A DNA stretch of 64,000 nucleotides from UBA2988 sp965237965 (lineage in GTDB: Bacteria > Gemmatimonadota > Gemmatimonadetes > Longimicrobiales > Gaopeijiaceae), in NCBI GenBank assembly GCA_965237965.1, contig CBDEGT010000002.1:248001-312000 (forward strand). The letters are read 5' to 3'. This document shows, piece by piece, positions 41,619 through 49,473 of this stretch. A program made the position numbers and the translations under genes. The notes beneath the pieces are model-generated. The model had not been told where the DNA came from. It did no database searches and saw nothing but the letters and a program-made list of their open reading frames with translations. Numbering within the stretch: the first letter of the stretch is position 1; each line of letters begins with the position of its first letter.

Positions 41619-43996
41619 CAGGCCGGGAGCGTCCTCGCGCCGGCTCCCCGTTCCTCGACGAGCTTCCGGAAGTACGGAATGGTGCGGCGTAGGCCCTCCC
41701 GCAGAGAGACCCCGGGCTCCCAGCCGAGCGCGCGACGGGCGATGCTGATATCGGGCTGGCGCACCCTGGGGTCGTCGGTGGGAAGCGGGCGCCGATCGAT
41801 CGGTGAGACGCTACCGGTCTCCTCCAGAACCAGCTCGGCCAGCTGCTGAATCGTGAACTCGACGGGATTGCCAACGTTGGTCGGCTCCGCTCGGTCGGAG
41901 TTGAAGAGCCGGTAGATCCCCTCCACTTCGTCCTCGGCGTAGCAGAACGAGCGCGTCTGCGAGCCGTCCCCGTAGACGGTGAGGGGCTCACCCCGCAAGG
42001 CCTGTACGATGAAGTTGGAGACGACGCGCCCGTCGGCCGGGCGCATGCGCGGACCATAGGTGTTGTGTGCGAACACACCCGTTCCAGCAACGAAGTTTTC
42101 GTGGCCGGGCACGCTGAAGTCGTACACATATCGGCTTGGAGACACGGGTTCGATATTGGTCACAAGAGCCCAGACGAGATCTCCGCTGCGGCGTGCATTC
42201 AGGGTCTGCTCGATGCCCTCGTCCCACCGCAGGATATCGAAGTCAGATACTTCACACACAGTGACTCGCCAGAATGGGAACTTGCGGTCCCCATACTTCT
42301 TCCGGTACCCGGTTTCGTAGTGTCCAACCGACGCCACGATACCAAATCGTAAGAGCAGGTAGGTGAGGTCGGTCGCGAGTCGCTCGCTCACTGTGTTGAA
42401 CGCCAACTCCCGACGTTCCAGGTAGCGCGTGTGGGTGCCATCTCCCTCACGGTATCCTTCGAGGAAATGCTTCAAGCGGGAGAGGGGAAGCTGGAAGATC
42501 CAGGAAGGAATACGGAGATCATGGGAGTACCCGGTGACGCCGAAAATCCGATCGAACACGTAAAGGAGCACCTTCGAATCCACGTACAACGACGGACTCC
42601 GGTTTGCAGATGGTTCCAGGACGGTGGGATCAACCCCGAACGACCGCTTCAACACATCGCTTGCCCGGCGAACGAATTCTAAATTCGAGGAGATGAGGAG
42701 CCGATATGTCTTGCCATCGTCGACCCTGCATCCCTCGGCTAGATATATCCCGAGCAGCCAAAGCACGTCGTCATCGATTTCGATTCTGTCGGGGATGCTC
42801 AGGCGTCCCGGATACGGCCTCACCCGCGCGTCGGCAGGGAAATCGAACCCGGACCGACGGAGCCGGTCCACGACGGCCAGTGGTAGAGCACCCTCCTTCC
42901 GCCACCTTCGCCAGGCGCATCCGATCGTGTTTCGCTTGGACCGCGAACCCGCATACCGGTCATCAGCGAGCAACTGATCGAAGATCTCGTCCTTGCGGGT
43001 ATCGGCCACCGCACGTAGCTCGGGAGACACCAGCGCGTACCCCCACAGCTCCTCCCGCCCAGATGCACGGTCCATCAGATGCTTGGACACATGGATCGCA
43101 CGCACGTCGCGCTCGATCACAGGCAGCCGAGCCGGGATAGCTATGTGATCACCCACGGCAAGATTTCGGACCGGTATCGGCTCCGGCTGCTCGCCGACGC
43201 CCCGACGGAACACGCTGTGGTCGCCCGTCACTTGGATCCGTCGGCCATAGCGAGTCGATATCCGGAACGCGTCTCCATCGCCCGACGGATGCTTGATGAG
43301 AGCATCCGCGGTGCGCAGCTCTACCCGGAGCGTGTCGGGATCGAAACTCGGAACCTGGACGTGTCGCGGCACCTCCAATAGCGAGGCCTGAATCGAAGAG
43401 CAGTACTCCTCGATCGGTTCCAGATGGACATCCGCGTCATTGAAGAGCAGGACCGGCTCGTCCGCGAGCACGCTGTTGAAGATGCGTACGATCCTCGTGT
43501 CGAGGCCGTGATAGCGGTGATACGCCATGGTGAGGGCCTCGGCGAAGCGCTTGGCCTCATCGTATACGCCCCGGGGCCCCACCGGGTTGACGTTGCCCCA
43601 GTAGGTCTCGGGTTGCGGGTGTACGAGCGGGTCCCCGTACACCTCGGACGTGGACGCGAGCAGGTACCGCGCACCCTTGGCCTTCGCCAGCCCCAGGGTC
43701 TTGTGCGTCCCCAGGCTGCCCACCTTCAGCGTCGGGATCGGCAGCTCGAGGTAGTCGATCGGGCTCGCCGGTGAGGCGAAATGGAGGACGCCGTCCACCG
43801 CGCCGTCGACGTAGATGTAATTGGTGACGTCCAGCTGGATGAACTGGAAGTCCGGACGCCCCATCAGGTGTGCGACGTTGTCCGGACTGCCCGTGATGAA
43901 GTTGTCGATGCCAGTCACCTCGTGACCATCCGCGAGGAACCGATCCACGAGGTGCGAGCCCAGGAAGCCGGCGGCCCCCGTGATCACGACCTTCAC
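41618..43996 (-). CDS. uxs: UDP-glucuronate decarboxylase (UDP-xylose synthase) interrupted by an intein
   Basis: The 792-residue precursor is a 321-residue UDP-xylose synthase split by a 471-residue intein. N-extein (residues 1-174) has VITGAAGFLGSHLVDRFL, HFASPASPIDYLELP, Ser in LLASTSEVYGDP and the YxxxK pair in VGPRGVYDEAKRFAEAL. C-extein (646-792) resumes with TYGPRMRPADGRVVSNFIVQ and has TVYGDGSQTRSFCYAEDEV. Once spliced, the extein reads RIFN-TYGPRM, the normal family motif. The enzyme converts UDP-GlcA, made by the upstream ugd, to UDP-xylose. GTG at 43996 overlaps the ugd stop (GTGA). Confidence 0.93.
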   Translation of the reverse strand: MKVVITGAAGFLGSHLVDRFLADGHEVTGIDNFITGSPDNVAHLMGRPDFQFIQLDVTNYIYVDGAVDGVLHFASPASPIDYLELPIPTLKVGSLGTHKTLGLAKAKGARYLLASTSEVYGDPLVHPQPETYWGNVNPVGPRGVYDEAKRFAEALTMAYHRYHGLDTRIVRIFNSVLADEPVLLFNDADVHLEPIEEYCSSIQASLLEVPRHVQVPSFDPDTLRVELRTADALIKHPSGDGDAFRISTRYGRRIQVTGDHSVFRRGVGEQPEPIPVRNLAVGDHIAIPARLPVIERDVRAIHVSKHLMDRASGREELWGYALVSPELRAVADTRKDEIFDQLLADDRYAGSRSKRNTIGCAWRRWRKEGALPLAVVDRLRRSGFDFPADARVRPYPGRLSIPDRIEIDDDVLWLLGIYLAEGCRVDDGKTYRLLISSNLEFVRRASDVLKRSFGVDPTVLEPSANRSPSLYVDSKVLLYVFDRIFGVTGYSHDLRIPSWIFQLPLSRLKHFLEGYREGDGTHTRYLERRELAFNTVSERLATDLTYLLLRFGIVASVGHYETGYRKKYGDRKFPFWRVTVCEVSDFDILRWDEGIEQTLNARRSGDLVWALVTNIEPVSPSRYVYDFSVPGHENFVAGTGVFAHNTYGPRMRPADGRVVSNFIVQALRGEPLTVYGDGSQTRSFCYAEDEVEGIYRLFNSDRAEPTNVGNPVEFTIQQLAELVLEETGSVSPIDRRPLPTDDPRVRQPDISIARRALGWEPGVSLREGLRRTIPYFRKLVEERGAGARTLPA
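42062..43474 (-). other. Intein with LAGLIDADG homing endonuclease inside uxs
   Basis: Self-splicing element of exactly 471 codons. It starts with Ser1 (SVLADEPVLLFN) and ends FVAGTGVFAHN, followed by Thr+1 of the C-extein, which are valid nucleophiles and the terminal His-Asn pair. Block B is QVTGDHSVF (83-86 TGDH). The two LAGLIDADG helices are LLGIYLAEG (240-248) and FLEGYREGDG (337-346). Block F is YVYDFSVPGHENFVAG (449-464). GC is about 56% against about 67% in the flanking exteins, indicating separate origin. Both splicing and endonuclease parts look complete, so it is a full-length, potentially mobile intein. Confidence 0.93.
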
Positions 43997-45321
43997 GCGC
44001 CCAAGCCCTCCGCGACCACCGGTGGACGGCCGATGGAGTAGTACTCGAACCCCAACTGCGCGAGCCTGTCCCGCTTGTACAGATTTCGCCCGTCGAAAAT
44101 GACTGGGTGTCGCATCAGCCCAAGCATCCGCTCGAAGTCGGGGCGGCGGTAGGGATGCCACTCCGTGTGGATCACGAGCGCGTCGGCCCCCTCGAGCGTG
44201 TCGTAATTCCGCTCACGGTACTCGATCCGGTCACCCAGCCGGCGCTTCGCTTCCTCGGTCGCGACCGGGTCGTGCGCAACCACGCGCGCACCCCGTTCGA
44301 GCAGGCCCTCGATCGTGACCAGGCTCGGGGCGTCGCGCATGTCGTCGGTATTCGGCTTGAAGGCGAGACCCCAGACCGCGAACGTCCGGCCCTCGAGGTC
44401 ATCCCCGAAGCGGGCGACGACGTGCCCGAGGAGCGCCCGTTTCTGACCCTCGTTCACCGACTCGACCGCGTCTAAGATCGATCCGTCCAACCGCAGGTCG
44501 CGGATCGTACGCCCGAGCGCCTTGACGTCCTTGGGGAAGCACGACCCACCGTACCCGATCCCCGGAAACAGGAAACTCGGGCCGATCCGCTCGTCGGACC
44601 CGATCCCGATCCGGACCTGATCGACGTCCGCGCCGGTGGCCTCGCACAGCCGGGCAATCATGTTCATGAAGCTGATGCGCGTCGCGAGCATCGCGTTGGA
44701 GGCATACTTGGTGATCTCTGCGGAAGCCACGTCCATCAGGAAGATCTGGTGACCGGTCCGGACGAACGGCTCGTAGAGCACCCTGAGTACCTCGGCGGCC
44801 CGCTCGTCGTCCACCCCGAGCACCACTCGGTCTGGCTTCATGAAATCCTCGACGGCCGCTCCCTCCTTGAGGAACTCCGGATTCGAGCAGACGAAGACAG
44901 GGTGGCTCGTCTGCTCCTCGATGGCGGCGCGTACACGAGCCGCGGTTCCCACCGGCACGGTGCTCTTGGTGATGACGATCCGCTCGCCGTCCATCGCCCG
45001 ACCGATGGTGCGGGCTACGGCCAGCACGTGCTGGAGGTCGGCCGAGCCGTCCTCACCGGGAGGCGTCCCGACCGCGATGAAGACGACGCCAGACGACCGA
45101 ACCGCTTCCTCGACGTCCGTCGTGAAGCGGAGCCTTCCTTCGGCGACGTTGTGACCGACGAGAGGCTCGAGCCCGGGCTCGAAGATCGGAATCTCGCCAC
45201 GCTGAAGACGCGCGATCTTGTCGGCGTCGACGTCGGCACAGACCACGTCGTGGCCGGTTTCCGCGAGGCAGGCACCCACCACCAGACCGACATAGCCAGT
45301 GCCGATGACAGCGATGTTCAT
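43993..45321 (-). CDS. ugd: UDP-glucose 6-dehydrogenase
   Basis: Oxidises UDP-glucose to UDP-glucuronate with two NAD. The 442-residue product starts MNIAVIGTGYVGLVVGACLA and has STVPVGTAARVRAAIEE, VCSNPEFLKEGAAVEDFMKP, the catalytic Cys in FPGIGYGGSCFPKDVKALGR and FAVWGLAFKPNTDDMRDAPS. The ATG at 45321 overlaps the upstream chimera stop (ATGA). It feeds the Uxs encoded next. A longer upstream reading is the antisense frame of the chimera. Confidence 0.96.
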   Translation of the reverse strand: MNIAVIGTGYVGLVVGACLAETGHDVVCADVDADKIARLQRGEIPIFEPGLEPLVGHNVAEGRLRFTTDVEEAVRSSGVVFIAVGTPPGEDGSADLQHVLAVARTIGRAMDGERIVITKSTVPVGTAARVRAAIEEQTSHPVFVCSNPEFLKEGAAVEDFMKPDRVVLGVDDERAAEVLRVLYEPFVRTGHQIFLMDVASAEITKYASNAMLATRISFMNMIARLCEATGADVDQVRIGIGSDERIGPSFLFPGIGYGGSCFPKDVKALGRTIRDLRLDGSILDAVESVNEGQKRALLGHVVARFGDDLEGRTFAVWGLAFKPNTDDMRDAPSLVTIEGLLERGARVVAHDPVATEEAKRRLGDRIEYRERNYDTLEGADALVIHTEWHPYRRPDFERMLGLMRHPVIFDGRNLYKRDRLAQLGFEYYSIGRPPVVAEGLGA

Positions 45322-46898
45322 GTCCTTGGCTCGTCTCGGTGGTATTCGAGGTACCATTCCACGAACCTGCGCACGCCCTCTTCGATCGGTGTCGGTGGTC
45401 GATAGTCCACGGCATCTTCCAACAGCGAAACATCGGCCCACGTGGCCGGCACATCTCCAGGCTGCATGGGAAGCAGCCGGCGCTCGGCCTTCCTCCCCAA
45501 GCACTCCTCCAGCACTTCGATGTAGCGGAGTAGTTGGGCCGGCCTGCTGTTGCCGATGTTGTAGATTCGCCAGGGCGCGCTGCTGGTCGCCGGGTTGGGC
45601 GCCGCCCCGTCCCAGGCGGGATCCGGCACCGGCACGTGGTCGGCAACTCGGATCACGCCTTCGACCACGTCGTCGACATACGTGAAATCCCGCTGCATCC
45701 TGCCCTCGTTGAAGACGTCGATCGGCCGCCCATCGAGGATCGCACGGGTGAACAGGAAAAGCGCCATGTCGGGACGCCCCCACGGCCCATAGACCGTGAA
45801 GAAGCGCAGTCCGCTCGTCGGAATCCGGTACAGGTGGCTGTAGCTGTGGGCCATGGCCTCGTTGGCTTTCTTGGTGGCCGCGTACAACGTAAGCGGATGG
45901 TCCACGCCCTGTTTCTCCGAGAACGGCATCGCCGTATTCGCGCCGTACACGCTGCTGGTGGACGCGTACACGAGGTGCTTCACCCCGTGATGGCGGCAAC
46001 CCTCGAGCATGTGCAGAAACCCGGTCACGTTCGACTCGACGTATACGTGGGGGTTAGTGAGCGAGTACCGTACGCCCGCCTGGGCCGCCAGGTGAACGAC
46101 GACCTCGGGCTCCTCCGTCCTGAACAAACGCTCAATGGCAGAGCGGTCGCTGAGGTCTGCACGGCAGAAGGCGAACCTGTCCTGCCCCCGAAGCCTGTCC
46201 AGCCGTGCTTCCTTGAGGCGCACGTCGTAGTAGGGACTCAGGTTGTCGAGCCCGTCCCCGTACACCGGGAGCGGGCGATCTTCGATCGCGTTTGTTGTGC
46301 ATAACGGGATCAGCTTCTCCGGAAACTGATAGGGGCCGTAGTTGTTGGAGCACCGCGTCACCACGACGTCGAGCCCGTGCGTACTGTGATACGCGAGCGC
46401 CAGGAGATCGGACCCCGCCTTGGAAGCGGAGTAAGGAGAGCGAGGTCCGAGCGGTGTCTCCTCCGTGAAGCGGTCACGCGGTCCGGAAGCCTCAGGATCC
46501 TGCCATGGCAGCTCGCCGTAGACCTCGTCCGTAGAGCAGTGCAGAAAGCGCCGAACGCCGATCTCGAGCGCCGCGGCGAGCATGGTCTGCGTGCCGAGCA
46601 CGTTGGTCCGCACGAACGGCGTGTCACCCATGATCGAGCGGTCTACATGGGACTCCGCGGCGAGGTGCATGACCGCGTCCACGCCTGAAAGGGCGGACCG
46701 GACCGCGTCCGGATCACACACGTCGCCGCGCACAAAGCGATATCTGGGGTGGTCCTGGACGTCGCTCAGATTCTGGAGATTTCCCGCGTAGGTGAGGACG
46801 TCCAGGTTGACGACCTCGACGTCGTCACGCTCAGTCAGGAGAAGGCGCACGAGGTTGGACCCGATGAAACCCGCACCGCCCGTGACGAGGACGCGCAC
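45318..46898 (-). CDS. In-frame chimera: dTDP-glucose 4,6-dehydratase N-part fused to UDP-glucuronate 4-epimerase C-part
   Basis: 526 residues from two sugar dehydratase/epimerase genes. Residues 1-216 are RmlB: VTGGAGFIGSNLVRLLL, AAESHVDRSI, HCSTDEVYGEL, YSASK (Tyr156, Lys160) and NNYGPYQFPEKLIPL, stopping at PLPVYGDG. From residue 217 it is a UDP-glucuronate 4-epimerase without its first strand: LDNLSPYYDVRLKEARL, HLAAQAGVRYSL, YASTSSVYG, YAATKKANE (Tyr339, Lys343) and RFFTVYGPWGRPDMA. The join is at about 46,250, over GGGCTC-type sequence likely shared by both parents. The second half lacks an NAD-binding loop, so 4-epimerase activity is doubtful. GTG start at 46898 follows GAGGA by 8 bases. 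Confidence 0.85.
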   Translation of the reverse strand: MRVLVTGGAGFIGSNLVRLLLTERDDVEVVNLDVLTYAGNLQNLSDVQDHPRYRFVRGDVCDPDAVRSALSGVDAVMHLAAESHVDRSIMGDTPFVRTNVLGTQTMLAAALEIGVRRFLHCSTDEVYGELPWQDPEASGPRDRFTEETPLGPRSPYSASKAGSDLLALAYHSTHGLDVVVTRCSNNYGPYQFPEKLIPLCTTNAIEDRPLPVYGDGLDNLSPYYDVRLKEARLDRLRGQDRFAFCRADLSDRSAIERLFRTEEPEVVVHLAAQAGVRYSLTNPHVYVESNVTGFLHMLEGCRHHGVKHLVYASTSSVYGANTAMPFSEKQGVDHPLTLYAATKKANEAMAHSYSHLYRIPTSGLRFFTVYGPWGRPDMALFLFTRAILDGRPIDVFNEGRMQRDFTYVDDVVEGVIRVADHVPVPDPAWDGAAPNPATSSAPWRIYNIGNSRPAQLLRYIEVLEECLGRKAERRLLPMQPGDVPATWADVSLLEDAVDYRPPTPIEEGVRRFVEWYLEYHRDEPRT

Positions 46899-46902
46899 CG
46901 TG

Positions 46903-47688
46903 TCAGTCCTCGGGATCCGCGCCGTGGAGCGGAAGGTGAGGGGGGCGCAATACCAGGTTGTCGCGGTCCCCCGCCACGAGCTCGGAAGCCCGGTGAAGCG
47001 ATCGTACGGTGCCGGCGTCGGTCCACCAACCCGAGAGTTCATGATGACGGAGATCCCCCCACTCGAGATACCGGTTGTTCACGTCGGTGATCTCGAGCTC
47101 GCCTCGCGCTGATGGCTCCAGGTGCTGGATGATCTCGAACACACGCGCGTCGTAGAGATAGCAGCCGGTCACCGCCAGGTTGGTGCGCGGGTTCGCAGGC
47201 TTCTCGACGATCGTCACGACCCTGCCATCCTCGATCTCCGCAACCCCGAACCGCTGGGGGTCGTCGACTTCCTTCAGCAGGATCATGGCCCCGGCACGGT
47301 CCGCGCCGGCGCTCTCTCGGTAGGCCTGCACGGCAGGAGCAATCGGATCCTGAAAGATGTTGTCCCCCAAGACGACCACGATGGGCTCACCATCGGCGAA
47401 GTGCTCCGCGAGCCCGAGCGCCTCCGCCATCCCGCCCTCGCCATCCTGGTAGGTATAGCTCACGTCCTCAAGCCCGAACTCCCGCCCGTTGCGGAGGAGT
47501 CGCAGGAAGTCGCCCGCGTTGTTTCCCCCTGTAACCACCAGAATGTCGGTGATGCCCGCGTGCACGAGCTGCTGGATGGGATAGTAGATCATGGGCCGGT
47601 CGTAGACCGGCCGCAGGTGCTTGTTGGTCACCCGAGTCATGGGCATCAGCCGCGTGCCCATCCCACCCGCGAGGATGACGCCCTTCAC
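46903..47688 (-). CDS. rmlA: Glucose-1-phosphate thymidylyltransferase
   Basis: Makes dTDP-glucose, the substrate for RmlB. The 261-residue product has the nucleotidyltransferase signature LAGGMGTRLMPMTRVTNKHL, RPMIYYPIQQLVHAGITDIL, VLGDNIFQDPI, FGVAEIEDGRVVTIVEKP and ELEITDVNNRYLE. It is the shorter form of the family, without the C-terminal helical extension of some RmlA proteins. Its start overlaps the upstream stop (ATGA). Confidence 0.94.
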   Translation of the reverse strand: MKGVILAGGMGTRLMPMTRVTNKHLRPVYDRPMIYYPIQQLVHAGITDILVVTGGNNAGDFLRLLRNGREFGLEDVSYTYQDGEGGMAEALGLAEHFADGEPIVVVLGDNIFQDPIAPAVQAYRESAGADRAGAMILLKEVDDPQRFGVAEIEDGRVVTIVEKPANPRTNLAVTGCYLYDARVFEIIQHLEPSARGELEITDVNNRYLEWGDLRHHELSGWWTDAGTVRSLHRASELVAGDRDNLVLRPPHLPLHGADPED

Positions 47689-49367
47689 TCGCTCGCGCCC
47701 GTGGCTCGATGGTAGGCGATGGTCTCGTCGATGATATCATCTAGCATACGGGTGGGTTGCCAGCCCACCACGCTCGTGATCTTCTCGATGTTCGGCTGGC
47801 GGCGCTCCATATCCTCGAACCCGTCCCCGTAGGCGACCTGATAAGGCACCAGTCGTACCTCCGAGCTGGAGCCGGTACGCACCTTAACCCGGTGCGCGAG
47901 GTCCAGGATCGTGATCTCCTCCTCGACGCCGATGTTGAAGATGTCGCCCACGGCCACCTCAGCCGCCATCAATCGCATGATCGCTTCAACCGTGTCCTGC
48001 ACGTGGCAGAAGCACCGACGCTGTGCGCCGTCGCCGTACACGGTCAGGGGCTCTCCCACCAGCGCCTGACGGACGAACGTCGGGAGCACCATCCCCCACT
48101 GTCCGGTCTGACGCGGCCCCACCGTGTTGAAGAGGCGGCCGATGATCACGGGCAGCTTGTGCTCCTCGTGGTACGCCACCGCGAGGAACTCGTCCATCTC
48201 CTTGGTGCAGGCGTACGCCCAACGCCAGTTGCGCACGCTGCCCATCACCCGGTCGTGGTCCTCGTCCAGCCGGTCACCACCCTTTCCGTAGATCTCCGAC
48301 GTCGAAGCCACGAACAGTTTAGCGCGATGTCGGTTACACAGGTCGAGGATGAAGAGCAACGCCGCGGCGATGCTGGCCTTTCCGATCGTGCGTTCCGCCA
48401 GCTCGTCGCGGTACTCCTTCATCAGCTCCTGAGCGTCATACGGGCCGTAGAAGGGCTTGCCCTTGGAGTCCGAGCCGGGACCCGCGTGATCGCGACCCAC
48501 GATGAAGTGCGTGCAGCCGTGGTTCTTCCGGATGAGCGCGTGCCAGACGGCCTCGCGCGGACCGCCCATGCGCATGGCCAGATGCAAGAGCGGGAGCTTG
48601 GCGGTTCCTGCAGGGTAGCGCTCCATGAGAGCGCGGTAGCAGCGAACCCGCGTGAAGTGATCCACGTCACCCGGTTTGGTCAGCCCCGACACGGGATGGA
48701 CGAGAAGGCTAGCCTCAGAGTCACGCGCCGCGCGTAGGGTCAGCTCCTGATGCGCCCGGTGCATAGGGTTCCGGGTCTGAAACGCCACCACCCGCCGCCA
48801 CCCGAGCCTGGCGAACTCGTCGCGCAGCTGTCTCGGCGTGTTGCGAAGGTCTTGGAAGTCGTAGTGGAGCGGTCGCTGGAGCCCCTCGATCATGCCACCG
48901 ACGTAGACCGGCTTGGTCCGGTTGAGCAGGTGAAACACCCCGGGATGGTCGACGTTGTCGGTGCCGAAAACCCGCTCCGCTTCGGCCCTCAGGTCCGGCT
49001 CCCAGAGGTCCTCGACGGCCAGCACGGCGAGCATCACGCCCTCGGGATCGCGCAGGGCGAGCCGCTTTCCGGGCGCGAGCTGCCCCGCGATCTCCGGGCT
49101 AACGTCGAGGGTGATCGGCATCGGCCAGAGGATGCCGTCGGACAGGCGCACGTCGTCCCGCACGGATTCATAGTCCTTACGGCCGAGGAAGCCCCGCAGC
49201 GGCGAGAAGGCACCGGTCAGCAGCAGCTCGAGGTCGCACAGCTGGCGGTCGGTGAGGTCCCAGGACGGCCAGTCCCGCGAGGACTCCTTGAGCTCGGTTG
49301 CGCGGGCCGGCGAGACGAGGAGGTCGACGAGCGTGCCGCCGTGGGGCGCCACGAGGTGATCATTCAT
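47685..49367 (-). CDS. In-frame chimera: ATP sulfurylase fused to the C-part of an NAD-dependent epimerase
   Basis: 560 residues. Residues 1 to about 325 are sulfate adenylyltransferase: LTGAFSPLRGFLGRKDYESV, the ATP-binding VVAFQTRNPMHRAHQELTL, and FIVGRDHAGPGSDSKGKPF, ending at YDAQELMKEYRDEL and so missing the last 50-60 residues. From about residue 328 it is a sugar epimerase lacking its NAD-binding N-terminus: LDLCNRHRAKLFVASTSEIY, YACTK (Tyr385, Lys389), GRLFNTVGPRQTGQWGMVLP and TVYGDGAQRRCFCHVQDTVE. The join lies at about 48,365-48,405. Sulfurylase activity may survive; the epimerase half cannot bind NAD in the usual way. It is first in a nine-gene overlapping chain. Confidence 0.85.
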   Translation of the reverse strand: MNDHLVAPHGGTLVDLLVSPARATELKESSRDWPSWDLTDRQLCDLELLLTGAFSPLRGFLGRKDYESVRDDVRLSDGILWPMPITLDVSPEIAGQLAPGKRLALRDPEGVMLAVLAVEDLWEPDLRAEAERVFGTDNVDHPGVFHLLNRTKPVYVGGMIEGLQRPLHYDFQDLRNTPRQLRDEFARLGWRRVVAFQTRNPMHRAHQELTLRAARDSEASLLVHPVSGLTKPGDVDHFTRVRCYRALMERYPAGTAKLPLLHLAMRMGGPREAVWHALIRKNHGCTHFIVGRDHAGPGSDSKGKPFYGPYDAQELMKEYRDELAERTIGKASIAAALLFILDLCNRHRAKLFVASTSEIYGKGGDRLDEDHDRVMGSVRNWRWAYACTKEMDEFLAVAYHEEHKLPVIIGRLFNTVGPRQTGQWGMVLPTFVRQALVGEPLTVYGDGAQRRCFCHVQDTVEAIMRLMAAEVAVGDIFNIGVEEEITILDLAHRVKVRTGSSSEVRLVPYQVAYGDGFEDMERRQPNIEKITSVVGWQPTRMLDDIIDETIAYHRATGASE

Positions 49368-49419
49368 GGTTCTTCGACAATCCGTACGAGTGTAGTCGCT
49401 TGCGGTCGAGGGGCGGCGC

Positions 49420-49447
49420 AAGCTACCCGAGCGCGGGCCAGGGTCAA
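49420..49447 (-). promoter_or_regulatory. Possible promoter of the sat-rmlA-ugd-uxs-bamD-secA chain
   Basis: In the 106-base gap before the chimera, the minus strand reads TTGACC (49447-49442), a 16-base spacer and TAGCTT (49425-49420), about 53 bases before the ATG. It is a by-eye match of modest quality. Confidence 0.28.
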
Positions 49448-49473
49448 GCTCACCGAGCCGCCCTGTCATCTAC

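Noticed and set aside
41618..43996. Possibility that the uxs insert is a random insertion or assembly chimera rather than an intein
   Set aside because: The insert keeps frame, has exact splice-junction residues and all intein blocks, and the exteins join without loss; chance cannot give this.
45322..45999. 226-codon N-terminal extension of the UDP-glucose dehydrogenase
   Set aside because: It is an alternative frame of the upstream chimera; MNIAVIGTGYVG at 45321 is the normal N-terminus.
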